Below, piece by piece: positions 1-8,020 of a stretch of DNA of 34,687 nt. Made by a program: the position numbers and the translations under genes. Source of the stretch: JBOFGK01 sp051649085. Lineage in GTDB: Bacteria > Bacillota_I > Bacilli_A > UBA3375. How positions within the stretch are numbered: position 1 is the stretch's first letter; every line of letters starts with the position of its first letter. A model generated the notes under the pieces. That model had not been told where the DNA came from, made no database searches, and worked only from the letters and a program-made list of their open reading frames with translations. The stretch covers positions 1-34,687 of the forward strand of contig JBOFGK010000045.1 of assembly GCA_051649085.1 (NCBI GenBank), given 5' to 3'.

Positions 1-45
1 GAGAAACAGAAACACTTACAGGTTAATATAGATGATTTATTTTAA
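1..45 (+). CDS. possible C-terminal end of a truncated plus-strand gene
   Basis: Frame 1 is open from the window edge to a TAA at 43-45 and would encode the tail EKQKHLQVNIDDLF. It is followed by AT-rich non-coding DNA and a terminator-like hairpin at 73-102. Fourteen codons are too few to assign a family, and an open frame this short can occur by chance. If real, it is the only plus-strand gene in the window and would converge on the bacteriocin operon. Confidence 0.3.
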   Translation, partial: EKQKHLQVNIDDLF

Positions 46-72
46 GTGTTTAAAAACTAATTTAGATAAAAA

Positions 73-102
73 AAACATTTATCCAAATCCGGACAAATGT
101 TT
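73..102. terminator. bidirectional terminator-like hairpin
   Basis: The arms are AAACATTTATCC and GGACAAATGTTT around a 6-nt loop. The single A/C mismatch becomes a G-U pair when read on the minus strand. On the minus strand the stem runs straight into eight T residues, so it would end leftward transcription from the bacteriocin operon. It could also serve a plus-strand gene ending at 45, where the downstream T-run is weaker. Confidence 0.6.
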
Positions 103-188
103 AGAATTTTTTAGGACATTTTAGCTTTTGCTTGACAGCTTTTTTAGAAAAATCTTTAAAACGTTATCAAAAAATACTTAAGAAGGAA

Positions 189-213
189 AAACTAGTAACA
201 ATTGTACTAGTTT
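189..213 (-). terminator. terminator after the bacteriocin operon
   Basis: A perfect 9-bp inverted repeat, AAACTAGTA / TACTAGTTT, surrounds a 7-nt loop. On the minus strand it is followed by a T-run. It lies about 130 nt past the stop of the signal peptidase-like gene and is the first candidate end of that transcript. Apart from this hairpin and the one at 73-102, I see nothing in the AT-rich stretch 46-345. Confidence 0.55.
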
Positions 214-345
214 CTCATTAGATCATATGCATTATTGCTTAGTTTAAGAAAACTACGATTTAATAGCTAAATCAGTATCTTAGAATTCTATTTTCCCAAT
301 TAAGAATTTTACAAATAAAAACAGTTCAGTTCAAAAGTTTTTAAA

Positions 346-699
346 TTATTTAAAGTAATAAATTACTTTTCCAACTATTCCCTCTCGATCAACAAAACCA
401 AATTGATCGCTATCTGTACTTTCTTTTTGGTTATCACCATTTAAAAAAACTTTTTCACCTTCAATTTTTGTCACTCTTTTAATAATTTTGTTCCCAATAT
501 TTATATCTATATTTCGATAAATAACAACATCTCCTTTTTTGATTGAATAAAATTTTTTCATATAAAGCACATAGTCGTTATTTTTTAAGGTCGGTTCCAT
601 TGATTCACCTTGTATTTTCATTAAACCCAAAACTTGTGAAAATGCCATCAAAATTAACAGTAAGCATATGAAGAGTATAATCTGAATTTTCTTGAACAT
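346..699 (-). CDS. small type I signal peptidase (S26 family)
   Basis: The 117-aa product would be a membrane-anchored serine protease that removes signal peptides outside the membrane. Visible parts are one N-terminal membrane helix (about residues 5-25), the nucleophile box GESMEPTL with Ser33, the general-base region IIKRV with Lys74, and the substrate-site motif NGDN near residue 88. It is short for the family (usually 170-190 aa), lacking most of the variable insert, as in minimal Gram-positive enzymes. The start overlaps the upstream stop as TAATG, implying translational coupling. As the last gene of the bacteriocin operon it may process the bacteriocin precursor or the 217-aa exported protein; that role is inferred from position. 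Confidence 0.85.
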   Translation of the reverse strand: MFKKIQIILFICLLLILMAFSQVLGLMKIQGESMEPTLKNNDYVLYMKKFYSIKKGDVVIYRNIDINIGNKIIKRVTKIEGEKVFLNGDNQKESTDSDQFGFVDREGIVGKVIYYFK

Positions 700-1352
700 T
701 ATTGAGCTTTTTTAGGTTCAACACCAAAGTTAGAAAAATTTGATAGTAGATACTCTTTTCCATTTACAGTCAAGATAACTTCATTTACTCCATCATAGCC
801 ACCATCTGCTTTTGTGGCTTCAAAAACTAAATATCCTTCATTAGTATTTATCACACTTTTATCAGAAGCTTTTATTTTTTTCCCATTTTTCATCAATAAT
901 TCAACATCATTTTTGAAGTCGATTCCAGAACCATATACATATGCAACGACATATGTATCAACATCACCCCAAGCTTCATTCCCTTGCATTGGACTACTTA
1001 AAAAACCAGTAGTGTAGATTCCGTCTGCTAATTTAGTTGCAAAACATTTTGTTGCCAAATGCATACGTATTGATCCATCTGGTTCTCCTTGAGGTACTTC
1101 TGCTTCCTTTACATAACCATATGGATCTTTTTTACAACCTTCATCACTTGTCAATGTTATTGGTTTTGCATCAACATTCTCTACATTACCATTATCTTCA
1201 GGCAAATCAGTTGATGACTTTATTCCATGCCCTTCATTTGCTGCTGCTGGATTAGAATTAAATGATGTTGTTACAAACAAGGCACCAATTAAAAATACTC
1301 CAACTATTACAATAATTAAGTTTTTTTTCATTTTTTTGAACACTATGTTCAA
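699..1352 (-). CDS. membrane-anchored or secreted protein of unknown function in the bacteriocin operon
   Basis: No family is recognised. The product has a single N-terminal hydrophobic segment (about residues 12-28) followed by a polar extracellular region. It begins with a low-complexity linker and contains Cys73 and Cys103 and a C-terminal beta-rich stretch (VNEVILTVNGKEYLLSNF). The 1352 start is a TTG overlapping the upstream stop and sits almost on top of the GGAG. A GTG at 1343, 10 nt after that GGAG, may be the real start. Lying between the ABC ATPase and a dedicated signal peptidase, it is a candidate immunity factor, maturation helper or peptidase substrate; none of these can be proved here. 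Confidence 0.75.
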   Translation of the reverse strand: MNIVFKKMKKNLIIVIVGVFLIGALFVTTSFNSNPAAANEGHGIKSSTDLPEDNGNVENVDAKPITLTSDEGCKKDPYGYVKEAEVPQGEPDGSIRMHLATKCFATKLADGIYTTGFLSSPMQGNEAWGDVDTYVVAYVYGSGIDFKNDVELLMKNGKKIKASDKSVINTNEGYLVFEATKADGGYDGVNEVILTVNGKEYLLSNFSNFGVEPKKAQ

Positions 1353-2035
1353 TCTCCTTTACTATTCTTATTTTTTTTCAAAATTCTTTCAATTTTCCCA
1401 TCTTCAAGCATTACAATTTTATTTGTCTTTTTGGCGATTGAATTATCATGAGTAATAATAATAACTGTTGTACCCTCATCATTGATTTTTTTTAAAAGTT
1501 CGATAATATTTTTAGAATTGACTGAATCTAAATTTCCAGTTGGCTCATCACATAATAAAATACTCGGATTTTTTATCAAAGCTCTAGCTATTGCAATTCT
1601 TTGTTTTTGTCCTCCAGACAATTCGCTTATTTTCCTACTTTCAAAGCCTTCTAAATCGACCATTTTCAAAACCTCTCGAACAGTATACAAGAGCTTTTTC
1701 TTGTTTGTGAAATCAAGTGCCATTAAGATATTTTCCTGCACTGTAAATTCTTTTATAAGCGCAAAATCCTGAACAACAAACCCAATATGTTCACCCCTTA
1801 TTTTCGCTAAATTTTTTTCACTTAATCCACTTACATCTTCTCCATTAAAAATGAATTCTCCATATGTCAGTTCATCAATTAATCCTAAAATAGAAAGTAA
1901 TGTTGTTTTCCCACTTCCACTTGTCCCGACAATACTTATAAAGTCACCCTTTTTAATCTTTAAACTGACTTTATTCAATGCTTTTACAGGATTTTTTTCA
2001 TTGTAAAATTTACTAACCTCTTTTAAACTAATCAT
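1349..2035 (-). CDS. ABC transporter ATPase, lactococcin 972/MacB-type
   Basis: This 228-aa cytoplasmic ATPase would power the two FtsX-type permeases encoded upstream. It shows Walker A GTSGSGKTT (about residues 36-44), the signature LSGGQKQR, Walker B LLCDEPTGNLD and the switch histidine in IIIITHD. The GNLD form after Walker B is typical of the LolD/MacB branch, which works by mechanotransmission rather than classic import. It follows the permease gene by one nucleotide and overlaps the next gene, so the three are co-translated. In lactococcin 972 loci such an ATPase is linked to export or immunity. Confidence 0.92.
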   Translation of the reverse strand: MISLKEVSKFYNEKNPVKALNKVSLKIKKGDFISIVGTSGSGKTTLLSILGLIDELTYGEFIFNGEDVSGLSEKNLAKIRGEHIGFVVQDFALIKEFTVQENILMALDFTNKKKLLYTVREVLKMVDLEGFESRKISELSGGQKQRIAIARALIKNPSILLCDEPTGNLDSVNSKNIIELLKKINDEGTTVIIITHDNSIAKKTNKIVMLEDGKIERILKKNKNSKGD

Positions 2036-2036
2036 T

Positions 2037-3314
2037 TTACTCCTTCATTAATTTACTTAAATTTGCTGTTTTAATTATTTTAAGAACTCTAATCATAACA
2101 ACTATTGTTAATAAATAAATAAAAATCCCACAGTATATTAAAATCATTATATCTATCGGTTGCTTTAAATAGTTTATCGTTACATACCAATATATACAAC
2201 CAGAAGCTAATAGTACAAGCGTAAATGCAATTAAATATATCCTTTTTATAAACCATTCATCGCACCCTAACATTGAGATTACCGATAAAAACTTTAATCT
2301 TTTCTTAATAATTTCTTGTAAGATATAAATTATTCCTATCGCATAAAAGATCATTACTGGGATACTAGACTTTATATTTGAAATTAATACAAGTTTAGCG
2401 GCTTCAACTTTTTTCTTGAAAGAAAAAGTTAAATTTTGAATTTGAATATTTATTTTACTTTCTTTTTGTAAAACATTTATTTTTTGTGTAAAACTATCAA
2501 GTTCCTCATCTTTTACTTTGAAAAAACGATAAGCAATTACAGAATTGACAAGTAGATTTTTTTCCGGATTTAATAAACTAACATCATTTGGTTGAATTTC
2601 GGGGAAAATCATTATATTTTCTAATTTCTGTTTTTCTAGAACTGTTGGATTAAATATTTCTTGCTCATTTTGAATATATCCAACCACTTTATATTTATGC
2701 TTTTCCACCATTTGTTCAGCTGAAAGATTGTTGAACGGTGTATAAAATTCTATTTCTGTACCAAGATTAATTTTACCTTCATACTCGATTGGCAGTAGTA
2801 CTTTATAATCAGAAAAATTTTCAAGTGTTTCGCCATCAATAAATTTTATTTCAATCTTTTCCTCTTTGAGATAAGCAGCTGAAATATGTTTACTTTTAAT
2901 TTCCCATAGTTTCGACCCAATAAGCTCACCAAACGACGACTCTTTCTTTGTTGATACATCTTTATTAGTTGTTGCCATTACCGACGAATTATCTGCAAAA
3001 TACAATGAATTTTTATATTCATCAAGTTCGCTAATTTTCGAAAACAATTTTTCATATTTTTGATTTATTGCTTCTGTATTACTTGGATCATTCAGTACAG
3101 AAGGCGAATTACTTGTTTGATTCATTTTCTCATATATTTGGATCAAGTTATTACTTTGTAATAATTTTGGCATTTGTCCTTTTAAGAAATTTTCTTCAAT
3201 TATTGAAAAAACTGCATAGATTGAAAAGAATGAAATAATCATAATCAGTCCTAAAAGAAGTATCCTAAATTTGTTTTGATAAATTTCATTTATTGCGTAT
3301 TTAAGTGATTTCAT
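2037..3314 (-). CDS. FtsX/MacB-type permease, second half of the bacteriocin ABC transporter
   Basis: The 425-aa membrane protein has the classic 1+3 topology: a helix at about residues 17-38, a large extracellular domain (about 40-310) and three C-terminal helices starting around 315, 360 and 390. It resembles one half of the bacteriocin-associated 7-TM protein (DUF1430-type) found in lactococcin 972 loci. The start overlaps the stop of the 343-aa permease by one base. With that neighbour it probably forms a heterodimer served by the 228-aa ATPase. Whether the complex exports the bacteriocin or protects the producer is unknown. Confidence 0.8.
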   Translation of the reverse strand: MKSLKYAINEIYQNKFRILLLGLIMIISFFSIYAVFSIIEENFLKGQMPKLLQSNNLIQIYEKMNQTSNSPSVLNDPSNTEAINQKYEKLFSKISELDEYKNSLYFADNSSVMATTNKDVSTKKESSFGELIGSKLWEIKSKHISAAYLKEEKIEIKFIDGETLENFSDYKVLLPIEYEGKINLGTEIEFYTPFNNLSAEQMVEKHKYKVVGYIQNEQEIFNPTVLEKQKLENIMIFPEIQPNDVSLLNPEKNLLVNSVIAYRFFKVKDEELDSFTQKINVLQKESKINIQIQNLTFSFKKKVEAAKLVLISNIKSSIPVMIFYAIGIIYILQEIIKKRLKFLSVISMLGCDEWFIKRIYLIAFTLVLLASGCIYWYVTINYLKQPIDIMILIYCGIFIYLLTIVVMIRVLKIIKTANLSKLMKE

Positions 3315-4345
3315 TATAAATCACCTCTAATCTCTCGACGTAATATATCAAGTATTGACACTGAAATCATCAGTACATAAATTATAATATTTGCAAGTAC
3401 ATAACCAAAAATTATATATAGATTACTTTTCGAAAAGATTTGTGAAAATAATTGTGACATAACAAAGTATACACCTATTGTGATAATCGTAATTTTAGAC
3501 ATAAAGACTGCTTTTTCTTTTATCCTTATTCCAAAAATTCTTTTGTTATTATAACCTAATAATTTTAAAACTGAGTTATGCTTTCGTTCGTTTTTTGTTT
3601 GCACTTCAATCAAAGTGAAAAATACAATTACAAAAATTAAAATTATCCCTATTAATTGTGCAAGTACAGTCTCGATATATTTTTTAATGTCTGTTTCTTC
3701 ACCACCAAAGACTCTACTTCCATTCGAATAGGAGACTTTATTTTTTTCTAATGTACTTTTCATTTCCTCAAAAACTTTATTAAATTCTTTTTTATTTTCA
3801 GGGTTTGCAAGTACAACTTCTGTAACTTCTTCAATCGGTATTGTGTTATTTTTCAATGAATCTGCATCCAAGATTACTGCATCATTTAAATCTGTAACAA
3901 GATTTGGCGTTCCAATAATCCCAGAAATCAAAAAATCAGTTTCTCTGAATTGGATTTTACCACCAATGTCTTCAATTTTTTGTTTATTTAATTTACCATA
4001 GTCTATTCCAACTAAAGCTTCTTGTTCATTACCAATTGTGAATTGTTCTCCCTCAATAATCGGAAACGATGATGTAGATGGAATTGAATAAATTGCAAAC
4101 GGATTCGCTTCATTAAAGCTAAATACATAAACGTAATCATTGTTTTTTTTTATAAACTCATATAAATCATTTGATAATTTTTCTTTATTAACAACAGTTA
4201 ACATATCTAGATTCAATGATTTCACATCCTTTGCAAAAATAGAATTCATACTTTTGGTTGAGTAAAATTCAATTACTTTCGATGTACATGTTTCAATAAA
4301 TAATAGACCAAAAAGAACTAAAATCCATAAAAGTGTTTTTTTCAT
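3314..4345 (-). CDS. FtsX/MacB-type permease, first half of the bacteriocin ABC transporter
   Basis: The 343-aa membrane protein has one N-terminal helix (about residues 5-22), an extracellular domain (about 25-225) with a MacB-like segment (IIEGEQFTIGNEQEALVG), then three helices near 230-250, 280-300 and 312-335. It is the natural partner of the 425-aa permease. Together they are about as long as the single fused 7-TM bacteriocin-associated protein of related loci. It lies 56 nt after the bacteriocin gene, separated by a hairpin that probably lowers its expression relative to the bacteriocin. Confidence 0.8.
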   Translation of the reverse strand: MKKTLLWILVLFGLLFIETCTSKVIEFYSTKSMNSIFAKDVKSLNLDMLTVVNKEKLSNDLYEFIKKNNDYVYVFSFNEANPFAIYSIPSTSSFPIIEGEQFTIGNEQEALVGIDYGKLNKQKIEDIGGKIQFRETDFLISGIIGTPNLVTDLNDAVILDADSLKNNTIPIEEVTEVVLANPENKKEFNKVFEEMKSTLEKNKVSYSNGSRVFGGEETDIKKYIETVLAQLIGIILIFVIVFFTLIEVQTKNERKHNSVLKLLGYNNKRIFGIRIKEKAVFMSKITIITIGVYFVMSQLFSQIFSKSNLYIIFGYVLANIIIYVLMISVSILDILRREIRGDL

Positions 4346-4373
4346 AAAAGCCTTTCTTCTAATATTAAAGCTT

Positions 4374-4395
4374 GATGCAAACCTAAGTTTGCACC
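4374..4395 (-). promoter_or_regulatory. intercistronic hairpin between bacteriocin and transporter genes
   Basis: On the minus strand GGTGCAAAC pairs with GTTTGCATC around a 4-nt loop, with one G-U pair. It starts 6 nt after the bacteriocin stop. No T-run follows, so it is more likely an attenuator or mRNA 3'-stabiliser than a full terminator. It would let the bacteriocin mRNA outnumber the transporter mRNA. Confidence 0.55.
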
Positions 4396-4401
4396 ATTTA
4401 T

Positions 4402-4683
4402 TTAATCACCATGATAAAAAGAAAAATTATAATCCTTCCATCCAACAGACCAACCAGCGCCTACCCAGCCACCATTTGATTCTCTAGCTGCATAAACATT
4501 TCCAGCGTTGTCGCCTGCAAGTACCCATCTGTATCCAGCTGTTTCCTCGAATGTTTGCATACTTGTGCTGTAATACTTCACTCGACTATAAGTCGACATC
4601 GCATCTGCTGATTGTGGTAATACACTAAAGCCAAATAACGCGATACATACAAACAAAGATAATTTTATAATAGATTTTTTCAT
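4402..4683 (-). CDS. lactococcin 972-like bacteriocin precursor
   Basis: This 93-aa secreted peptide precursor has a Sec signal peptide (residues 1-28, MKKS start, hydrophobic core, cleavage site SADA|M) that leaves a mature chain of about 65 aa. The mature part is rich in Tyr, Trp and Gly and ends NFSFYHGD after a GGWVGAGW segment. This matches the lactococcin 972 family in size, Sec-type leader and pattern (GVWA-like motif near the C-terminus, final FY). Lactococcin 972 forms dimers, binds lipid II and blocks septum formation. Context supports the call: a strong promoter and an adjacent ABC transporter of the type seen beside this family. Sequence identity to known members looks low, so target and activity are inferred. 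Confidence 0.72.
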   Translation of the reverse strand: MKKSIIKLSLFVCIALFGFSVLPQSADAMSTYSRVKYYSTSMQTFEETAGYRWVLAGDNAGNVYAARESNGGWVGAGWSVGWKDYNFSFYHGD

Positions 4684-4759
4684 CTATTCTCTTCTCTAAC
4701 AAGGCTATTTAATTTATATCAAATACTATTTTTCAAACTTAATTTCCCCTGTCTTCCAA

Positions 4760-4788
4760 AGTATAGCACCCTTTTTTGAGAGTGTCAA
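4760..4788 (-). promoter_or_regulatory. near-consensus sigma-A promoter of the bacteriocin operon
   Basis: The -35 is TTGACA (4783-4788), the spacer is 17 nt and the -10 is TATACT (4760-4765), preceded by a TG extended -10 element. The predicted start lies near 4753, giving a leader of about 70 nt before the bacteriocin ATG. This is the strongest promoter seen in the left half of the window. Confidence 0.85.
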
Positions 4789-4915
4789 TAATCACTAAGA
4801 AGAAAAGCATCATTGTTCAATTTTTTTTTAGGGTCTTTTCTAAACGCATATCTTATAACTATTATAATTTGTTTTCAAAAGGTTTAAGTATTTAATTTGT
4901 CTGTACAAAAAATAA

Positions 4916-4940
4916 TCAAGTGCCATACGATAGCACTTGA
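4916..4940. terminator. bidirectional terminator between the pseudogene and the bacteriocin operon
   Basis: TCAAGTGC and GCACTTGA form a perfect 8-bp stem around a 9-nt loop. T-rich runs follow on both strands. On the minus strand it would end transcription arriving from the defence operon and its trailing pseudogene, isolating the bacteriocin promoter. The rest of 4789-5085 is AT-rich and shows no coding frame I would support. Confidence 0.7.
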
Positions 4941-5085
4941 GTTTTTTAATTTTATAATTTACATAATTATATTTTTACCAAATTTTTTTTTGAACATACA
5001 CACCTAATCGTAATTTTCTGTGTCCCTTTTTTAAAGGCAATTATTATTTTAGAATATTTTTTATTGTTCTGAATAAAATACAGAT

Positions 5086-5978
5086 TTATTTTTCTAAATC
5101 AAAATTTATAAATCGATCTAATATTTGTTTCTTTTCTTCAGCATAACTTTATAATTTTCTAAAATCATTTATTGAATTTGTAAATTCTATTATTTGAAAT
5201 ACTGCACTATCAAATTTTTCACCATCAAAGACAAGTTCAAACTCTTGTTTTTTCAACATAGAATAATTGAACTGTTTCCTCAAAAATTTCAAATCCACAA
5301 AAAAAATGATTTCCAAGTTTTATCGGACTTAAAAACATATTTTTTGAATCAATATTCATACAAGTAAATTCATCAGTAATTAAAGACATTTCTGCCTTCA
5401 TAAAATCAATACTTTGTTCTTCTTTTTGATCGGAAATTAAAATAGTACTTTCATAGTCATATTCGTCACTAATTTTTGTGAGTATATTTTTCTCTTTACT
5501 CTTAAGATCATTACTATTTTTTGTAGAATTTATGTCTATTCGACAGTTTTTTAATTTTACAATCATTCCATGCTCTAATTCGATAGAAAATATAGTATTA
5601 GACATAATTTTTTCATACAAGTTGCAATTTTCTAAACGACTATCAGTATATATTGATATATAGCCAAGGTTTGTTTTGCTTTTTTTATTTATTTCTACAA
5701 TGTAGTTACCAGGATTAATTTCATACCCTACTCTAAAACAACCATCTTCATAAATACCATTATTTGGACTAAACGAGTGTATTTCATCATTAACTTTTAC
5801 AGCATATCCTTCTTCGAAATAAAGAATTTCACCATCCAATAAATAATAAAACATTTGGTTATAATATGGTTTTTTTCAATACTTTCTACTTCAACAATAG
5901 CTATTTTTGCAAAAATATATATAAACCTGATTCAATATCTGTACCTACAAGATATTTTCCATTATAAATTCTTTTCAT
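5086..5978 (-). pseudogene. multiply frameshifted gene with repeated VG-DI-G-Y motifs
   Basis: An intact start lies at 5978 with GAGGAG 6 nt upstream, only 22 nt after the HNH gene. It reads MKRIYNGKYLVGTDIESGLY and then loses frame in a T-run. The frame resumes, slips again just before 5854, runs 205 codons to 5237, slips at an A-run, continues KQEFELVFDGEKFDSAVF, meets a TAA, and still reads as plausible protein to a TAA at 5086. The motifs YLVGTDIESGLYIF and FRVGYEINPGNYIV are two copies of a pattern (VG-D/EI-xxG-Y-I) seen in small repeat domains of Bacillota. Function is unknown. The 205-codon frame alone should not be taken as a complete gene. Confidence 0.75.
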
Positions 5979-5999
5979 AACTTCTCCTCTTTCACAAAC

Positions 6000-6755
6000 T
6001 TAATTTACTATACTAATGTACTCTTCAAATGAAGTGATATTGTATTCATTTGAAATACAAATGATTTTATCAAACAATTTACTTTGCTTATCCAAAAATA
6101 CAGTCGAATCATTTTTTTCAAAATGTAGTCTTTTATGGCAGGTTGGACAAAGTGCTACAATATTTTCAATTCTATCAAGTGTAGGATAATCTTTAAATTT
6201 ACTTTTTGCTAACTTAACTGGAATAATGTGATGCGTTTCTAAATAAACTTCGTCACTTCTATTCAAAAACATCTCATTTGTACACTTGAAAAAACATTTC
6301 CCATTTGCTTGTAATATTACTTCATTTCGTATTACATTTGAAGTACTCAGCCGTTCAAAACTATGCTCGATAATATTTTGTTGTTCTTCTTTATAACTAT
6401 TTAATGATTCTAAATCATTAACAATATTACAATAGTTATAGAAAGCCTTAAATATAAAGCTTTCTTTATCGTTGTTACTAATAGTTAATAGAATTTGAAT
6501 AATATCATCTGTATTGAAAATTTTTCTTAAATTTTCAATATTTTTATTTATCCAATCCTTCGATCTTTCATTATTGTTCGTGCGAAATATCATGTAATTT
6601 TCATAAAAATCAATAAAATTAATTATTCCAGTTGTTAGTGAATAAATACCATTTTGAGTATCATTCAAATAGTCTTTTCTAATTTCACTTAAAAAAGTAT
6701 CTGTTTTTTTCGAATAATTTTTTCCTGCAATCACTATTTTACGTTCACCCATCAT
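6000..6755 (-). CDS. HNH endonuclease, probable cutting subunit of the defence operon
   Basis: The 251-aa protein has a helical N-terminal region of unknown family (1-145) and a C-terminal zinc-containing HNH nuclease domain (about 150-212). The catalytic core is visible: HHIIPV (His175-His176), Asn198 in DRIEN, His207 in CPTCH. Cys154, Cys158, Cys203 and Cys206 are placed to bind the structural zinc. The ATG overlaps the methyltransferase stop by 4 nt (ATGA), with GGAG inside the end of that gene. Coupling to a 5mC methyltransferase suggests it cleaves unmodified DNA; the recognition sequence cannot be read from the protein. Confidence 0.87.
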   Translation of the reverse strand: MMGERKIVIAGKNYSKKTDTFLSEIRKDYLNDTQNGIYSLTTGIINFIDFYENYMIFRTNNNERSKDWINKNIENLRKIFNTDDIIQILLTISNNDKESFIFKAFYNYCNIVNDLESLNSYKEEQQNIIEHSFERLSTSNVIRNEVILQANGKCFFKCTNEMFLNRSDEVYLETHHIIPVKLAKSKFKDYPTLDRIENIVALCPTCHKRLHFEKNDSTVFLDKQSKLFDKIICISNEYNITSFEEYISIVN

Positions 6756-8020
6756 TTCTCCAAATAGTCCGATATAATAAATGTTTCAAATATTTGCTCT
6801 AATACAGGAACTACAATACTGTTCCCAGCCATCTTGTATTGTTCGGCAAGTGTAATATCAATTTCTAGCATTGCATCAAATTGTTTTTCAGAAAAACCCA
6901 TCAGCATAAATGCTTCTCTTGGAGTAATATACCTAAATTTTGACTTTGTTCCATCATTCAATATTTTTCCATGAAAGTGAATAATACCCGCATTATTCCA
7001 TCTATCTTGTTTTGTAGTTATCGTACAACAATGTGCCTTCATTTGGTTTTGTTTAGTTTTTATAACTTTATCTTCTGAAATGGTCAGTTGCTTTTCGTTC
7101 TCAAACATTTTAAGTCTAGATTCCGTATGATTTGGTGTTGCAGCCAGTAACTCATTGAAGTACTTATCACCATTTTTTTCATTTGAGCAATCTTTTTTAG
7201 TTTTTATGCATTTTGCTAATGTATATTTTTTTTTAATTTTATCTATATTTTTGCATTTTTCATCAAATTCTGAGATATGGTCAAATATTTTTTTTTCTAA
7301 ATCAATATTTCCGTCATAATCTAGAATACTTATTGCAAAAAATCTATTTCTACTTTGAGGAAATCCAATATCTAGTGAATTAATCATTCCATCAATTGTT
7401 TTATATCCAAGCTCATTTAAAAATGACTTCCACATTTCATAGTCTTTTTTATGATTTGAATTGACGATTTGTGGTACATTTTCCATTAGTAAGTATTTTG
7501 GCAGTTTACTTCGATCCTTTACACTGATTTCCAATAGGATTCTTTCAACTTCCCAAAGAAGTCCACTTCTTGTATTTGCACCTTTTTTCATTCCTTTTTG
7601 TTTACCAGCAACTGATAAATCTTGACAAGGAAAACTATATGTAAATACATTAACATCTTTTTTTATTATATCATCACCACGTAAATTTTGAATATTTGGG
7701 ATATTCTTAAGTTTACTATGCGCATAAAATAATCTGTCTAGTACATCATAGCTTACAGAATTAAGATTTTTCGCAACATTTTTTCCATCAATACTGTAAT
7801 TAAACCTACCTAAATATTCTACTAAATCTTCTTTTGAATAGCCTGATTTAATGTACTTAATTCCATTAATGTTCATGTATGAAACTACTGAGTACACGTT
7901 CCATTCCGATAGTCCTGCTAGCTCAAACTCAAAGTTATATTCTTTTTTTTTGGCAAGTTTTGAAAAAGCCGTATGTTGACTACCGATTCCTGCAAATGCT
8001 TCAAATAATCTTATTTTCAT
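6752..8020 (-). CDS. DNA (cytosine-5-)-methyltransferase
   Basis: The 422-aa enzyme transfers a methyl group from S-adenosylmethionine to C5 of cytosine in a specific site. Motifs run in canonical order: FAGIGS (residues 9-14, cofactor binding), the catalytic SFPCQ loop with Cys132, ENV (180-182), QSRNR (222-226), a variable target-recognition region (about 240-345), TPREAFMLMGF and the closing GNSIV. All catalytic parts are present, so it should be active. It overlaps the AIPR stop and the HNH start by 4 nt each. It most likely protects host DNA from the neighbouring nuclease system. Confidence 0.95.
   Translation of the reverse strand: MKIRLFEAFAGIGSQHTAFSKLAKKKEYNFEFELAGLSEWNVYSVVSYMNINGIKYIKSGYSKEDLVEYLGRFNYSIDGKNVAKNLNSVSYDVLDRLFYAHSKLKNIPNIQNLRGDDIIKKDVNVFTYSFPCQDLSVAGKQKGMKKGANTRSGLLWEVERILLEISVKDRSKLPKYLLMENVPQIVNSNHKKDYEMWKSFLNELGYKTIDGMINSLDIGFPQSRNRFFAISILDYDGNIDLEKKIFDHISEFDEKCKNIDKIKKKYTLAKCIKTKKDCSNEKNGDKYFNELLAATPNHTESRLKMFENEKQLTISEDKVIKTKQNQMKAHCCTITTKQDRWNNAGIIHFHGKILNDGTKSKFRYITPREAFMLMGFSEKQFDAMLEIDITLAEQYKMAGNSIVVPVLEQIFETFIISDYLEK

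Noticed and set aside
814..1255. Plus-strand frames opposite the exported protein gene
   Set aside because: They are shadows of the minus-strand coding sequence, lack ribosome binding sites and have Leu/His-rich composition.
2037..4345. The two permease genes as one gene split by a frameshift
   Set aside because: Each has a complete 1+3 FtsX topology, its own start and a clean stop/start junction, so two subunits fit better than a broken fusion.
5086..5255. Independent small gene beginning MLKKQEFELVFDG
   Set aside because: Its start lies inside the A-run where the larger gene slips, it has no ribosome binding site, and it continues the same protein, so it is better read as part of the pseudogene.
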